Shown here: one piece after another, positions 1 to 8,250 of the stretch
Position numbering within the stretch: position 1 is the stretch's first letter
Layout of the letters: each line of letters starts with the position of its first letter
Assembly (NCBI GenBank): GCA_024685545.1
Contig: JAIKVR010000006.1
Span: 1 to 55,984, forward strand
Reading direction: 5' to 3'
Length of the DNA: 55,984 bases
Source of the DNA: Eubacteriales bacterium
GTDB lineage: Bacteria > Bacillota > Clostridia > Eubacteriales > Anaerofustaceae
Notes under the pieces: model-generated
Database searches by the model: none
What the model was told of the DNA's origin: nothing
What the model saw: only the letters and a program-made list of their open reading frames with translations
Made by a program: the position numbers and the translations under genes

Positions 1-1205
1 TCGCCGCGGAAGGCGCGGGCGAGGATGGCTTTCTTCATGGAATCAATCTGTTCTATGACCTGATCGGCAGCGTCGGATGCTTGTTCCTGCTTTTCAATCA
101 GGTTGTTTAGGACTTGAACAATTTCTATTTGTTCTTCAATAGACGGAACAGGAACAGGGATTGTGTTCATTTTTGCTTGTGTCATTTTAGGTTGTGCGCT
201 TCCCGTCACATAGGGAAGAAGACTAATTGAGTTGATATAATAACATAGAAACTCCATTACCATGTCTTGGCTGGTGGTAAGGATATGCGCATGATTATTG
301 ACCCAGTACTGCCCCTCGGCAATGAACGCAATAGGCTTGCTCCTTGTAACAAGATTAGCCCCGTCTTCCCCAATAAGCAGATATTTACCATCAAAAATAT
401 ACCGATCTACTTGGTCAATAACGCCAGAGGCTCCATAATAATCATACTTACGCTCAAGGTTTGCACGCTCTTCTTTGGACAGTGGAATTCGTTTGCTGTC
501 ATGATTTTCGGTGACCGAAGAAAAACTTTTCGTATTCCACTGGTCAGTAGTGATGTGATTATTGCGTCTCCAATCTGCTGTCAGTTCACCAGAAAACGCC
601 TTATGTAGAATCGCCGCTTTGCGATCCTCAAAGCCATCCACGACGGCATGAGCCTTTTCCTTGGCCTCATCCAGTTTGGCAAACAGGCTTTCGATGCGGG
701 CAACAATGCGCTGCTGCTCGGCAAGAGGTGGAACAGGTATGGAATAATTCTTGAATAACGGATAGTGCCGTCGATACCCCATGTTTGGGATGTCAATGCT
801 ATGAAGGGCATAGAAAAATGCCTTTGGCAAAAAGCATTCTTTGGGAGCCAACACCTTTACTCCATCTGCACCCTGAGCAAACGGGAAATCAACATACTTA
901 ATACACCTTGTGTGATCTCCAAATATGATTACAGGCAGCGTGCCAGTATACCGCATTTCATCATCATCAGAATATCCACCGACTATTTCCTGCCCTTGGT
1001 CAACGATGGCAAGACTACCCTCTTCGAGATAGTCCTTCTGCTGGATTTTCTTCTTACTATCAGTATGATTATCAAATGAATCAAGTAAGTGAATCCAACA
1101 CCAGTTTCGCGGCACATGATATGGACGCCCTTCCTCTGGCACTAAAACCTGCGCAAGTTTTTCTTCTAGGGTCAGCACACTTTCTTTCTTTGCTGTCCGT
1201 GCCAT
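1..1205 (-). CDS. hsdS: Type I restriction-modification specificity subunit HsdS (C-terminus cut by window edge)
   Basis: An uninterrupted minus-strand frame runs from an ATG at 1205 off the left end, giving about 401 residues. HsdS chooses the DNA target of the type I complex and bridges two HsdM copies. The layout is classical: a first target-recognition domain (about residues 30-185), a conserved spacer helix with PLAEQQRIVARIE and LFAKLDEAKEKA, the KAFSGELTADWR connector, a second recognition domain, then PVPSIEEQIEIVQVL and the start of the second helix. The start is set by GGAGG overlapping the hsdM stop: TGA of hsdM lies 1 nt before this ATG, so translation is probably coupled. It is the last visible gene of the hsd operon. 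Whether extra hsdS fragments or an inverting recombinase follow cannot be seen. Identification is firm; the target sequence is not predictable. Confidence 0.93.
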   Translation of the reverse strand, partial: MARTAKKESVLTLEEKLAQVLVPEEGRPYHVPRNWCWIHLLDSFDNHTDSKKKIQQKDYLEEGSLAIVDQGQEIVGGYSDDDEMRYTGTLPVIIFGDHTRCIKYVDFPFAQGADGVKVLAPKECFLPKAFFYALHSIDIPNMGYRRHYPLFKNYSIPVPPLAEQQRIVARIESLFAKLDEAKEKAHAVVDGFEDRKAAILHKAFSGELTADWRRNNHITTDQWNTKSFSSVTENHDSKRIPLSKEERANLERKYDYYGASGVIDQVDRYIFDGKYLLIGEDGANLVTRSKPIAFIAEGQYWVNNHAHILTTSQDMVMEFLCYYINSISLLPYVTGSAQPKMTQAKMNTIPVPVPSIEEQIEIVQVLNNLIEKQEQASDAADQVIEQIDSMKKAILARAFRG

Positions 1206-1206
1206 A

Positions 1207-2628
1207 TCACACCTCCGCGCTCTGGAGGGCTTTCAGCTCATTCACAACGCTCTGGAGCAGGTCAACCGCCTCTTCAAGCTGTGCAATAGCCTCTTCACCG
1301 CTCTCAATGGGGTCGGGCAAATCCTCATAGTCTACGATGGAATCAGCACGGATCAGGCCGAGGTCAAGGCTGTTGCCTTTGTCGGAAATCTGCTCACGGG
1401 TGAAGACGTTCCAGCGCTCATCCTGCACGGCTCGGCGGTCGAGGGCTTCATAGGCGGCTTCAAAGCCCGCAAAGTCCTCCTTCTTCAGCGGATTGGTCTT
1501 GCCGAAAGAGGGCATATTTGTCCGCAAGTCATAGAACCATACTTCGCTGGTGTTTCCCTTGTCGGTTTTACCACGGGTGAAGAACAGTACGTTGGTCTTG
1601 ACCCCCTGCGCGTAAAAAATGCCAGTGGGCAGACGCAGGACAGTATGGAGGTTGCATTTATCCATCAGGTCAACGCGGATGCGCTCACCTTCACCGTCAG
1701 CAAAGAGAACGTTATCAGGCAACACCACCGCGGCGCGGGCATTTCCATCCGCTTTCAGACTGCGGTAGATATGCTGCAGAAAGTTGAGCTGCTTGTTGCT
1801 GGTAGGAAATGTGAAGTCATCACGGGTCGCACGCTCGCCGCCCTTCTTGGTACCAAAGGGCGGATTCGTCAGCACAAGGTCATAGCCCTTCATGCTCTTA
1901 CCCTGATTGGAAAGCGTATCGCCCAACAGGATTTGTCCCTCAATATCGTGCAGCATGGCATTCATCAGCGCCAGGCGGTGGGTATCATGGACAAGCTCGC
2001 AGCCAGTAAAAGCTTCCTCGCGTTCAAACTTGGCAGTATCAGCGTCGAGGTCAAAGAAATCGTCGGTCTGATCCTTCACATACTGATGGGCAGCAATCAT
2101 AAACCCAAATGTACCGCACGCGGGATCGTTGCAGCGTTCCCCTGCCTGCGGCTTCATCAGGCGTGTCATCACGTCGATGAGCACACGGGGCGTGAAATAT
2201 TGTCCCGCGCCAGACTTCTTCTCGTTGGCGTTCTTCTCCAGCAGCCCCTCATACAGATTGCCAAGCCCCTCTTCGCGGGCAGAATACCAGTCGAGGCCAT
2301 CAATAGTGGTGATAATCTTCTCCAGATTCTTAGGCTCGTCAATATTGGTAGCAGAACCCTGATAAATCTCACGAATGCGGCCTGTGCAGTTATCGCCCAG
2401 ATAGCTGAGCAGGTCTTTGTAATACTTTTTCAGCTCAATGCCGCTTTTAGATGTCAGTACATCCCAGCGGTAATCTACAGGGATTTGTGCCTCTGCTCCC
2501 GTCTCCTTCGCCATTTTCAGAAACAGGATATAGGTCAGCTCCGTGACATACTGGTGATAGGTAATGCCGTCATCCCTGAGCACATTACAGAGATTCCAGA
2601 GTTTAGATACGATTTCCTGTGTGGTCAT
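1207..2628 (-). CDS. hsdM: Type I restriction-modification DNA methyltransferase subunit HsdM
   Basis: Full-length N6-adenine methyltransferase subunit of 473 residues, the usual size. The N-terminal helical HsdM domain spans about residues 1-130. The AGQYFTPR segment before the catalytic domain is present. The SAM-binding motif I reads DPACGTFGF (residues 168-176) and the catalytic motif IV reads NPPF (255-258), typical of N6-adenine enzymes. Motif I is slightly odd: the position usually Gly or Ala after GT is Phe. The protein methylates host sites with HsdS and is required for cleavage with HsdR. Its ATG overlaps the hsdR stop by 4 bp (ATGA), and its stop precedes hsdS by 1 nt, so the three genes are tightly coupled. 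Confidence in family is very high; activity given the Phe is inferred. Confidence 0.96.
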   Translation of the reverse strand: MTTQEIVSKLWNLCNVLRDDGITYHQYVTELTYILFLKMAKETGAEAQIPVDYRWDVLTSKSGIELKKYYKDLLSYLGDNCTGRIREIYQGSATNIDEPKNLEKIITTIDGLDWYSAREEGLGNLYEGLLEKNANEKKSGAGQYFTPRVLIDVMTRLMKPQAGERCNDPACGTFGFMIAAHQYVKDQTDDFFDLDADTAKFEREEAFTGCELVHDTHRLALMNAMLHDIEGQILLGDTLSNQGKSMKGYDLVLTNPPFGTKKGGERATRDDFTFPTSNKQLNFLQHIYRSLKADGNARAAVVLPDNVLFADGEGERIRVDLMDKCNLHTVLRLPTGIFYAQGVKTNVLFFTRGKTDKGNTSEVWFYDLRTNMPSFGKTNPLKKEDFAGFEAAYEALDRRAVQDERWNVFTREQISDKGNSLDLGLIRADSIVDYEDLPDPIESGEEAIAQLEEAVDLLQSVVNELKALQSAEV

Positions 2629-5600
2629 GCTACGTGTCCTCCATCATCGTACAGATACTCGTTGAGCTCCAGCACGATGCTTTCCAATTTATTCTGAAAT
2701 ACCTTGTTTATCTTGGCAAAGCCACCCTGTGCCTTAAAGCGACCATCCTCATCAAAGACGGATACATTCAGCACGGATTCCTCCATCAAATACTTTTCCA
2801 TTCTGGAGATCCAGTTCAATTCCTGCTTGGAGAAGGAATGCGCCTTTTTCAGCCTGTCAACGGCTTTTCTGATTCTGGCCTCATGGCTGATCAGCGTGGA
2901 ACCGATGGCATAGCGGCGAATCAGACTGATAATATCGGCGGTGATCTCTTCATTGGTCATCTGTGAAATCGCCGTATTGAGCTGCTGCGTGGTAAAGCCT
3001 TCTCTGTCCAGCGTCAGGCGCAGGCTTTTCAGGCTCTCGCGGGTCAGCTCCTTCGGTCTGGTGCAGACGATGTTCAGGGCAGCAATTTCATTCATGTTGG
3101 TCTTAATATAGGCTGCGAATGCATCCAGATAGTCTTCTGGGCGGCTGCCGCTGCCATAACCGCGCACATGATAAAGCAGCTCATCTTCGGCAAGAGATAC
3201 GACAACGGGCTTGCTTCCGTTGTATCTGATTTCCTGCATCCTGCGGATCGCGTCAGCATAGGCCAGCAGACGTTTCTTCGCATCTTCTGGCCTGCACTGC
3301 TGAACCTCGAAAATAACCTGTGTCGGGTCTTTGCCGCCTGTCATGCTGATAAAGTGCTCCATGTCCTCGCCGCTCATGCTGCGCTTTTTCCGCTGCATTT
3401 TTGCAAGAATCTGGTTTATCTGGTACTGAACCTGCTTCTCATCCTCCATAACCTCCAGCCCGTCAAAGAGCTGGTTGAAGGTCGTTGCGGGGTTCGCAAC
3501 AACAGGCTTCATGGTGTTTACTTCTTCCAGCGAATCATAGACGCCAACAGGATCATAAATTTCAAAGTGGGTCTTATGAATCTCTGGGCAGAGGCGGGTC
3601 GCACGTCCCATCATCTGCTCAAATAGAATACGGCTTTTGATTCGGCGCATGAATACCAGCGTCGTAATCTCAGGAACGTCAATACCCGTAGTCAGCAAAT
3701 CAACCGTGACGGCAATGCTGGGATAACGCTCGTTCTTGAAGCGTTTGATAGCCTCTTGAATCTTTTTCCGATTTCCGCCGCCGACGCTGCCAGTGATTTT
3801 CATAATGGCATCATTGTCCACGCCGTACTCGGAATAAATCTCTTTCAAGATTTTCACAATCATATCGGCGTGCTGATCGTCCACGGCATAAATCAGCGTC
3901 TTTCCCTGCAGTTCAGGGCATTCGGGATCAATGTCACGGGCAATCTCCGTAAGAACGGTGCGGTTGAAGTTCTCCGTGATTACCTGCCGATTGAAATTCT
4001 CAATGTCGAAATCAAGCTCATCATCCAGCAGCTCACTGTTCGTGATTTCACCCGTAACTGCGTCATAGACAATGACGGTATCCCCTGACTTATAGTGGAT
4101 GCCCTCTTTGCTGAGCTTGGTTTTCAGCTCATGCGGTGCATCATGGTCAACCAGATACCCCTCAATAACCGCTTCACGATAGGTGTATTTGAAGACAGGC
4201 TGACCGAAAATCTGTGTGGTCTGCAGAGCAGGCGTTGCGGTCAAAGCAATACGGACAGCATCGAAGTATTCCACGACGCTGCGATATTTGCTCTGATAAT
4301 CGAGCTGGTCACGGTACAGAATCTCATCGTCACCCATCTCTTTATCGAGGATATAGCCACGGTGCGCCTCGTCGATAATCACAAGGTCATAATCTGTAAC
4401 AGCGGGCATGGTGTCATCATCGTTGTACAGGATGCGCTTGACCATGCTCTGAACCGTGGCAACCTGAATACGGGTTTCCTTATCGATAGTCTTATCATCA
4501 AGCCCCTTGATATTGTAAATATCATCAAGGGTCATCAGGTCTTCCAGTTTTACTTCCTTGAATACGTCTTCCGCCTGTTCACCGAGCGCATTGCGGTCAA
4601 CAAGGAAGAGGATTCTACGGAAACGGCCTGTTTTCAGGAAGCGGTATATCATTCCAAGGACAGTACGCGTCTTACCAGTGCCCGTTGCCATTGCCAGAAG
4701 AATGTTCTGCTGGCCGTCAATAATGGCCTGCTCTGCCGCGCGAATAGCTTTAAGCTGGTACTCACGGAGATTCAGCCCGTCTTTATCGCGCAGAAGGTCA
4801 TAGGGCATATCCTGTAAGCCCTGATTTCCAGCAGCTATATCCTTTTCCAGCATTTCCATGATGCCCGTCGGGCTGATCCAACCATGAAGGGCTTTGGGTG
4901 CATTGTAAGGCAAACGCAGATCAAGGAACCAGATTCCGCTCTTTGTATCATACTGCTCCAGATAGGGACGGCCATTCGTGGCAAATGTAAACGGAACCTT
5001 AAACTCTCCCCATGTGCCAATCTGATACTGCGTGTCTTCGCTGCGGATGTTTCGGGAATAGTCCTTGCACTGATAGTCGATGACGGAAGGAATATCCTTA
5101 TGGATAGCCTTAGCCTCAATCGTCGCTACCATCTGCAGATCTACAAAGAGCGCATAATCGGCATAGCCCTTATTGCCCACGGTAGAATCTGTCGGCCATT
5201 CAGCAATGGCAATACAGCGGCCTTTTGCAGGGCGTGTTCCCTTGGAATACCGCAGATTGTCCGTATCTGCCTCCCAGCCGACCTTCCGAAGCTGCTCGTC
5301 TATCATGTAGCGCGTTTCCGCTTCGGATTTGACACGCTGGCTGGCTGCTTTCTGAGCCTGCTTTTTTCTCGCGTTAGGATCAACCTGCTCAGAAGCGGCA
5401 GCCGCGTCCTCTGCCTCTTTCAGGAGCTCTTCTTCCTTGCTCTCTTCGGCAGCAGTATCGGCGGGCATAGATTGTGTTGTAGGCTCAGGCATTACAAACG
5501 GTTGGTTTTGATAATTCCAATCGCCATAGGTCTGCATGAACCACTCACAGAGGCTATAGGCCATCTGCAGCAAGGTCTTTCCCTCTTCTACAGAAGCATA

Positions 5601-5891
5601 ATTCTCATGGACTGCTTTGTTTCTAACTTTTCTCAGCGCATGGAGTATGTCAGAAAGGTCACGAGTAATCATCCCTTCCCGAAGCAGCGTGTCGATGCGT
5701 ACAACCGCTGAGTTATCATACGGCAGAGGGATTCTATCGTAAGAGAAGATTAGATTTACAATCGTCTCCCCGATCATGCCCAGCTTCATCAGGCAGGAAT
5801 TGGAATCAGAATAGCAGTATTGCTCTGCCAATCCTCCAAAGTTAGCCAAAACAGGGAACGTACTCTGCAGAAATTCGAAATTCGACTTCAT
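2625..5891 (-). CDS. hsdR: Type I restriction endonuclease subunit HsdR (EcoEI-like)
   Basis: Motor and nuclease subunit, 1088 residues from the ATG at 5891. This start has AAAGGGGGG about 8 nt upstream; a longer TTG reading from 5915 adds 8 residues without a good binding site. Domains in order: an N-terminal DUF4145-type helical domain (about 1-125) containing RNKAVH, an Rx4H HEPN-like signature; a charged linker (about 145-190); a PD-(D/E)XK nuclease core with Asp245 and Glu259-Ala-Lys261; a superfamily 2 translocase with Walker A ATGTGKT (402-408), DEAH (507-510), TATP (551-554) and a late GRATR motif; and an EcoEI-type C-terminal helical region. It cleaves unmodified DNA after ATP-driven translocation. 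The gene follows the xre-like gene by 16 nt and overlaps hsdM by 4 bp. Confidence 0.95.
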   Translation of the reverse strand: MKSNFEFLQSTFPVLANFGGLAEQYCYSDSNSCLMKLGMIGETIVNLIFSYDRIPLPYDNSAVVRIDTLLREGMITRDLSDILHALRKVRNKAVHENYASVEEGKTLLQMAYSLCEWFMQTYGDWNYQNQPFVMPEPTTQSMPADTAAEESKEEELLKEAEDAAAASEQVDPNARKKQAQKAASQRVKSEAETRYMIDEQLRKVGWEADTDNLRYSKGTRPAKGRCIAIAEWPTDSTVGNKGYADYALFVDLQMVATIEAKAIHKDIPSVIDYQCKDYSRNIRSEDTQYQIGTWGEFKVPFTFATNGRPYLEQYDTKSGIWFLDLRLPYNAPKALHGWISPTGIMEMLEKDIAAGNQGLQDMPYDLLRDKDGLNLREYQLKAIRAAEQAIIDGQQNILLAMATGTGKTRTVLGMIYRFLKTGRFRRILFLVDRNALGEQAEDVFKEVKLEDLMTLDDIYNIKGLDDKTIDKETRIQVATVQSMVKRILYNDDDTMPAVTDYDLVIIDEAHRGYILDKEMGDDEILYRDQLDYQSKYRSVVEYFDAVRIALTATPALQTTQIFGQPVFKYTYREAVIEGYLVDHDAPHELKTKLSKEGIHYKSGDTVIVYDAVTGEITNSELLDDELDFDIENFNRQVITENFNRTVLTEIARDIDPECPELQGKTLIYAVDDQHADMIVKILKEIYSEYGVDNDAIMKITGSVGGGNRKKIQEAIKRFKNERYPSIAVTVDLLTTGIDVPEITTLVFMRRIKSRILFEQMMGRATRLCPEIHKTHFEIYDPVGVYDSLEEVNTMKPVVANPATTFNQLFDGLEVMEDEKQVQYQINQILAKMQRKKRSMSGEDMEHFISMTGGKDPTQVIFEVQQCRPEDAKKRLLAYADAIRRMQEIRYNGSKPVVVSLAEDELLYHVRGYGSGSRPEDYLDAFAAYIKTNMNEIAALNIVCTRPKELTRESLKSLRLTLDREGFTTQQLNTAISQMTNEEITADIISLIRRYAIGSTLISHEARIRKAVDRLKKAHSFSKQELNWISRMEKYLMEESVLNVSVFDEDGRFKAQGGFAKINKVFQNKLESIVLELNEYLYDDGGHVA

Positions 5892-5907
5892 TACGTCCGC
5901 CCCCCTT

Positions 5908-6120
5908 TCAAGCAATCTCGTCTGGAATGAACTCCATTACATCACCGATATCACACTGCAAGACAGAACAAATCTTTTCCATGGTTTCCATGGTAACGGC
6001 CTGATTCTTACTGAGCCTCGCCATCACGTTTTGGCTAACCTCAGCCTTTTCTTTCAGGTCTTTCCGTTTCATGTTCTTGTCGATCAGCAGTTTCCACATT
6101 TTGTTGTAGCTGATACTCAT
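5908..6120 (-). CDS. Small XRE/Cro-type helix-turn-helix regulator heading the hsd operon
   Basis: A 70-residue protein that is almost only a Cro/C1-type helix-turn-helix: MSISYNKMWKLLIDKNM followed by KRKDLKEKAEVSQNVMARL and an ETMEKICSVLQCDIGDVMEF tail, as in the YozG family. The ATG at 6120 is preceded by GGAGGG at the right distance; the frame extends upstream to 6222 but that part overlaps the promoter. It is the first gene of the hsd operon, 16 nt before hsdR. Small XRE proteins at the head of restriction operons often act as controller proteins that time restriction after methylation. That role is inferred from position and size; no operator repeat was recognised in the short leader. 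Confidence 0.85.
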   Translation of the reverse strand: MSISYNKMWKLLIDKNMKRKDLKEKAEVSQNVMARLSKNQAVTMETMEKICSVLQCDIGDVMEFIPDEIA

Positions 6121-6160
6121 AGTCGTAGCCCTCCATGCGTACAGTCCACCTAATGATAAT

Positions 6161-6189
6161 ACTATAGCATAAATAAGCACTTGTATCAA
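6161..6189 (-). promoter_or_regulatory. Promoter of the xre-hsdRMS operon
   Basis: On the minus strand TTGATA (6184-6189) and TATAGT (6161-6166) are separated by exactly 17 nt, with TGC just before the -10, an extended -10. Transcription would start near 6154, about 33 nt before the xre-like ATG. It lies downstream of the rpsI terminator, so the hsd operon has its own strong vegetative-type promoter. Confidence 0.8.
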
Positions 6190-6264
6190 TGTATATATCA
6201 CGGTGAAATGATTTTTTGGCACGCTTTACTTCAAATCTATTGCTTTCGCATTATTTAGTATTCC

Positions 6265-6304
6265 AAAAAAAAACCGGACTGCTATTAATGTAACAGTCCG
6301 GTTT
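6265..6304 (-). terminator. Terminator of the rplM-rpsI operon
   Basis: An 11-bp perfect stem (6271-6281 with 6294-6304, CCGGACTG core) with a 12-nt loop. On the minus strand it is followed by a run of T from 6270 to 6265. The plus side is also T-rich, so it could stop transcription both ways. It separates ribosomal protein genes from the hsd promoter. Confidence 0.85.
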
Positions 6305-6412
6305 CTTTTTTACCAATCCGGTCAGACAGATGCCCAAATTCTTTTGATACAAAGCTTTCTTATGAGCACCCGCCGTGTGTTTCCAGAGTTTTTCGATGTC
6401 TTCTGATTTCGA

Positions 6413-6802
6413 TTAACGCTTGCTGAACTGCGGTGCCCTACGGGCTTTTTTGAGGCCGTACTTCTTCCTTTCAACCATTCTCGCGTCTCTGGTGAGCAGT
6501 CCGGCTTTTTTAATCTCCTTTTTGAGATTGCCATCTGCCAGCACAAGCGCTCTGGCTACGCCGTGGCGAATAGCGCCTGCCTGTCCTGAGAGACCACCGC
6601 CAAATACATTGACAATGACATCGTACTTGGTCGTAGTCCCTGTAAGAGTAAGTGGTTGCTTGGCTACGATCCGGAGGATTTCTGTAGGCAGGTAATCCTC
6701 GATCGTCTTGCCATTGATCTTGAAGGCTCCGTTTCCGGCCTTAACGATGACCCTGGCTACCGAAGTCTTTCTTCTGCCTGTTGCCATTACCTGATCAGCC
6801 AT
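6413..6802 (-). CDS. rpsI: 30S ribosomal protein S9
   Basis: Ribosomal protein S9, 129 residues from the ATG at 6802, which has GGAAGGAGG upstream. A longer reading from 6826 has no such site. Family signatures are [12 protein letters not shown] near the N-terminus, [21 protein letters not shown] in the middle and the arginine/lysine-rich tail ending in SKR, which in the ribosome reaches toward the P-site tRNA. The gene overlaps the end of rplM by 8 bp, the classical L13-S9 pair, and is followed by a strong terminator. No anomalies. Confidence 0.98.
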   Translation of the reverse strand: MADQVMATGRRKTSVARVIVKAGNGAFKINGKTIEDYLPTEILRIVAKQPLTLTGTTTKYDVIVNVFGGGLSGQAGAIRHGVARALVLADGNLKKEIKKAGLLTRDARMVERKKYGLKKARRAPQFSKR

Positions 6803-7253
6803 TGTAAGCCTCCTTCCCGAGTTCATACTTTATAGGTTTCTGCGCTTCCTGCTCATGCTCAGGTCCAGCATAGACGTGGAGTTTCTTAAACTGGGCGTCG
6901 CCAAGTTTATTGTGAGGAAGCATTCCCTTAATGGCCTTCTCCACTACGAAAGTGGGTTTGGTCTTCATGAGATCCTTGTACTTGCGGAATTTTTCGTTTC
7001 CCGCATATCCGCTGTGGGTAAAGTAGGTCTTCTCCTCCAGCTTTTTGCCGGTAAGAACGATTTTATCGGCATTGACTATAATTACATAATCTCCCGTATC
7101 GATATTGGCTGTATAGCACGGTTTGTTCTTGCCGCGAAGCAGTACGGCAGCAACTGTGGCGAGCCTTCCGAGGACTGCACCTTCCGCATCTATAACGTAC
7201 CATTTGCGATCGATATCTTCGGGCTTTGCGATCGCGGTCGTCTTTTTCAGCAT
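6795..7253 (-). CDS. rplM: 50S ribosomal protein L13
   Basis: Ribosomal protein L13, 152 residues from the ATG at 7253, which has GGAGA 7 nt upstream. The frame stays open to 7334, but that stretch overlaps the promoter -10. Recognisable family segments are [38 protein letters not shown], an [14 protein letters not shown] block and the [13 protein letters not shown] ending. It is the first gene of the rplM-rpsI operon and binds 23S rRNA early in large-subunit assembly. The leader is about 65 nt; autoregulation is possible but was not identified. Confidence 0.98.
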   Translation of the reverse strand: MLKKTTAIAKPEDIDRKWYVIDAEGAVLGRLATVAAVLLRGKNKPCYTANIDTGDYVIIVNADKIVLTGKKLEEKTYFTHSGYAGNEKFRKYKDLMKTKPTFVVEKAIKGMLPHNKLGDAQFKKLHVYAGPEHEQEAQKPIKYELGKEAYNG

Positions 7254-7325
7254 ATAATGTCTCCGTATTAAATTGTGGGGCGTCTCGATCCCGGGGCTAA
7301 CGAAGAAGGAGAACAGCCGAAGGTA

Positions 7326-7354
7326 ATCATACAAAAAAAAATACTAACTGTCAA
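7326..7354 (-). promoter_or_regulatory. Promoter of rplM-rpsI
   Basis: Minus-strand TTGACA (7349-7354), a 17-nt spacer containing nine consecutive T, and TATGAT (7326-7331). It is near-consensus, as expected for a ribosomal protein operon. Transcription start is near 7319, giving a leader of about 65 nt before rplM. Confidence 0.88.
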
Positions 7355-7611
7355 CTTTTTTTTGCTTTACAGTCAAAAAGAAATACTCATCGGTATTTTA
7401 ACTTGAGTCGGATTTGAGTTTCTGAATCCGACGACGTTTTTCCCCTTGAAATTACCTCTATGGTGTCGGTTCTATCCGTTTTCACTATGTGTTTTCTATA
7501 TTTTAAACGTAGAGTTGCAACACTACATATTGTATTCCGGAAGGTATCGGCAACTATTCATTGGAATTGAATTCAAGCGATAGCCGATATGTGAGACGGT
7601 GATTTTATGAT
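7355..7611. other. Intergenic stretch between rplM promoter and HEPN-like gene
   Basis: No gene is supported here. The only structure seen is an 8-bp inverted repeat (7407-7414 with 7425-7432, GTCGGATT/AATCCGAC) followed on the plus strand by five T at 7436-7440. It could be a weak plus-strand terminator, although no plus-strand gene precedes it. The stretch is AT-rich relative to the ribosomal operon. Confidence 0.4.
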
Positions 7612-7652
7612 AAAAGAGGATGACGAAAGAGTCTAAGATCGTTCGCATCCTC
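7612..7652 (-). terminator. Likely terminator of the HEPN-like gene
   Basis: Stem GAGGATG-CGAA (7616-7627, one bulged base) pairs with TTCGCATCCTC (7642-7652). On the minus strand it is followed by TTTTATC. It lies just after the stop of the gene ending at 7675. Confidence 0.55.
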
Positions 7653-7674
7653 AGCGGTATTTTTGTCATTTAAT

Positions 7675-8250
7675 CTATTGAGCAGCTTCGCTGATTAATT
7701 TTACGAAAAACCACAATAATCTGATTAAAATTGCAGCTAGACCAATCAAGAGACATTTTATGAAGAATTTGCCGGCATTGCCTTTCTTTCTGTGACGGCC
7801 ATTGGAAGGTGATTGATGCGTTGTGCTGACTTCATGGGAGCGATTCTTTATTTGCGCAATTTGTTCTGGCTGTATTCGTGGTGAAGACGACTGATACGCT
7901 GCTGTAGCCCCACGAGGGCGGTGCTTTGTTTGTGCAATCCGTTCTGTCTGTCTCCGTAACAATGCAAGAGGATCTTGTTGATTAAGAATCCTGTTGTAAA
8001 AGTCTCTTATAAAAGCGATATCCGAGTTATCGTAGTCAATGTCATAATCTGACTCATGGACCAGATTGTTTCGAATATGTCTTACTCGCTTTAGTTTTGC
8101 CAGATCGCTGTCCCATCCATAGATCACACCTGAAGCAATCCTCGATTTCTGCGTCATTTCATCTATATACTGAGTTACCCCATGCTGCTGGGCATATATT
8201 TCATTGCATAGCTTTTCCAAATGTTTGAATTCATTAATAAACTCTTTCAT
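7675..8250 (-). CDS. Hypothetical protein: HEPN-like N-terminus with C-terminal membrane anchor
   Basis: A 191-residue protein of unrecognised function. The N-terminal ~95 residues are predicted helical and contain RHIRNNLVHES (residues 58-68), an R-N-x-x-x-H arrangement (Rx4H) like the active site of HEPN ribonucleases. A low-complexity basic linker follows, with two similar blocks around EQIAQIKNR and ERIAQTKHR. One hydrophobic helix near the end (KCLLIGLAAILIRLLWFFV) suggests a tail anchor. It resembles short uncharacterised Firmicute proteins annotated only as DUFs. It has its own likely terminator and sits in an AT-rich patch next to housekeeping genes and 1.3 kb from a restriction system. 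A defence or toxin role is speculation; the Rx4H motif could equally be structural. Confidence 0.75.
   Translation of the reverse strand: MKEFINEFKHLEKLCNEIYAQQHGVTQYIDEMTQKSRIASGVIYGWDSDLAKLKRVRHIRNNLVHESDYDIDYDNSDIAFIRDFYNRILNQQDPLALLRRQTERIAQTKHRPRGATAAYQSSSPRIQPEQIAQIKNRSHEVSTTHQSPSNGRHRKKGNAGKFFIKCLLIGLAAILIRLLWFFVKLISEAAQ

Noticed and set aside
1645..2697. 350-codon plus-strand frame opposite hsdM
   Set aside because: Antisense to hsdM, with no binding site and no motif.
5892..5915. TTG start of hsdR at 5915
   Set aside because: The ATG at 5891 has a strong Shine-Dalgarno at the right distance, while the TTG would overlap the xre stop region without a binding site.
7407..7432. Plus-strand terminator
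   Set aside because: The stem is short and no plus-strand gene precedes it; kept only as a note in the gap description.
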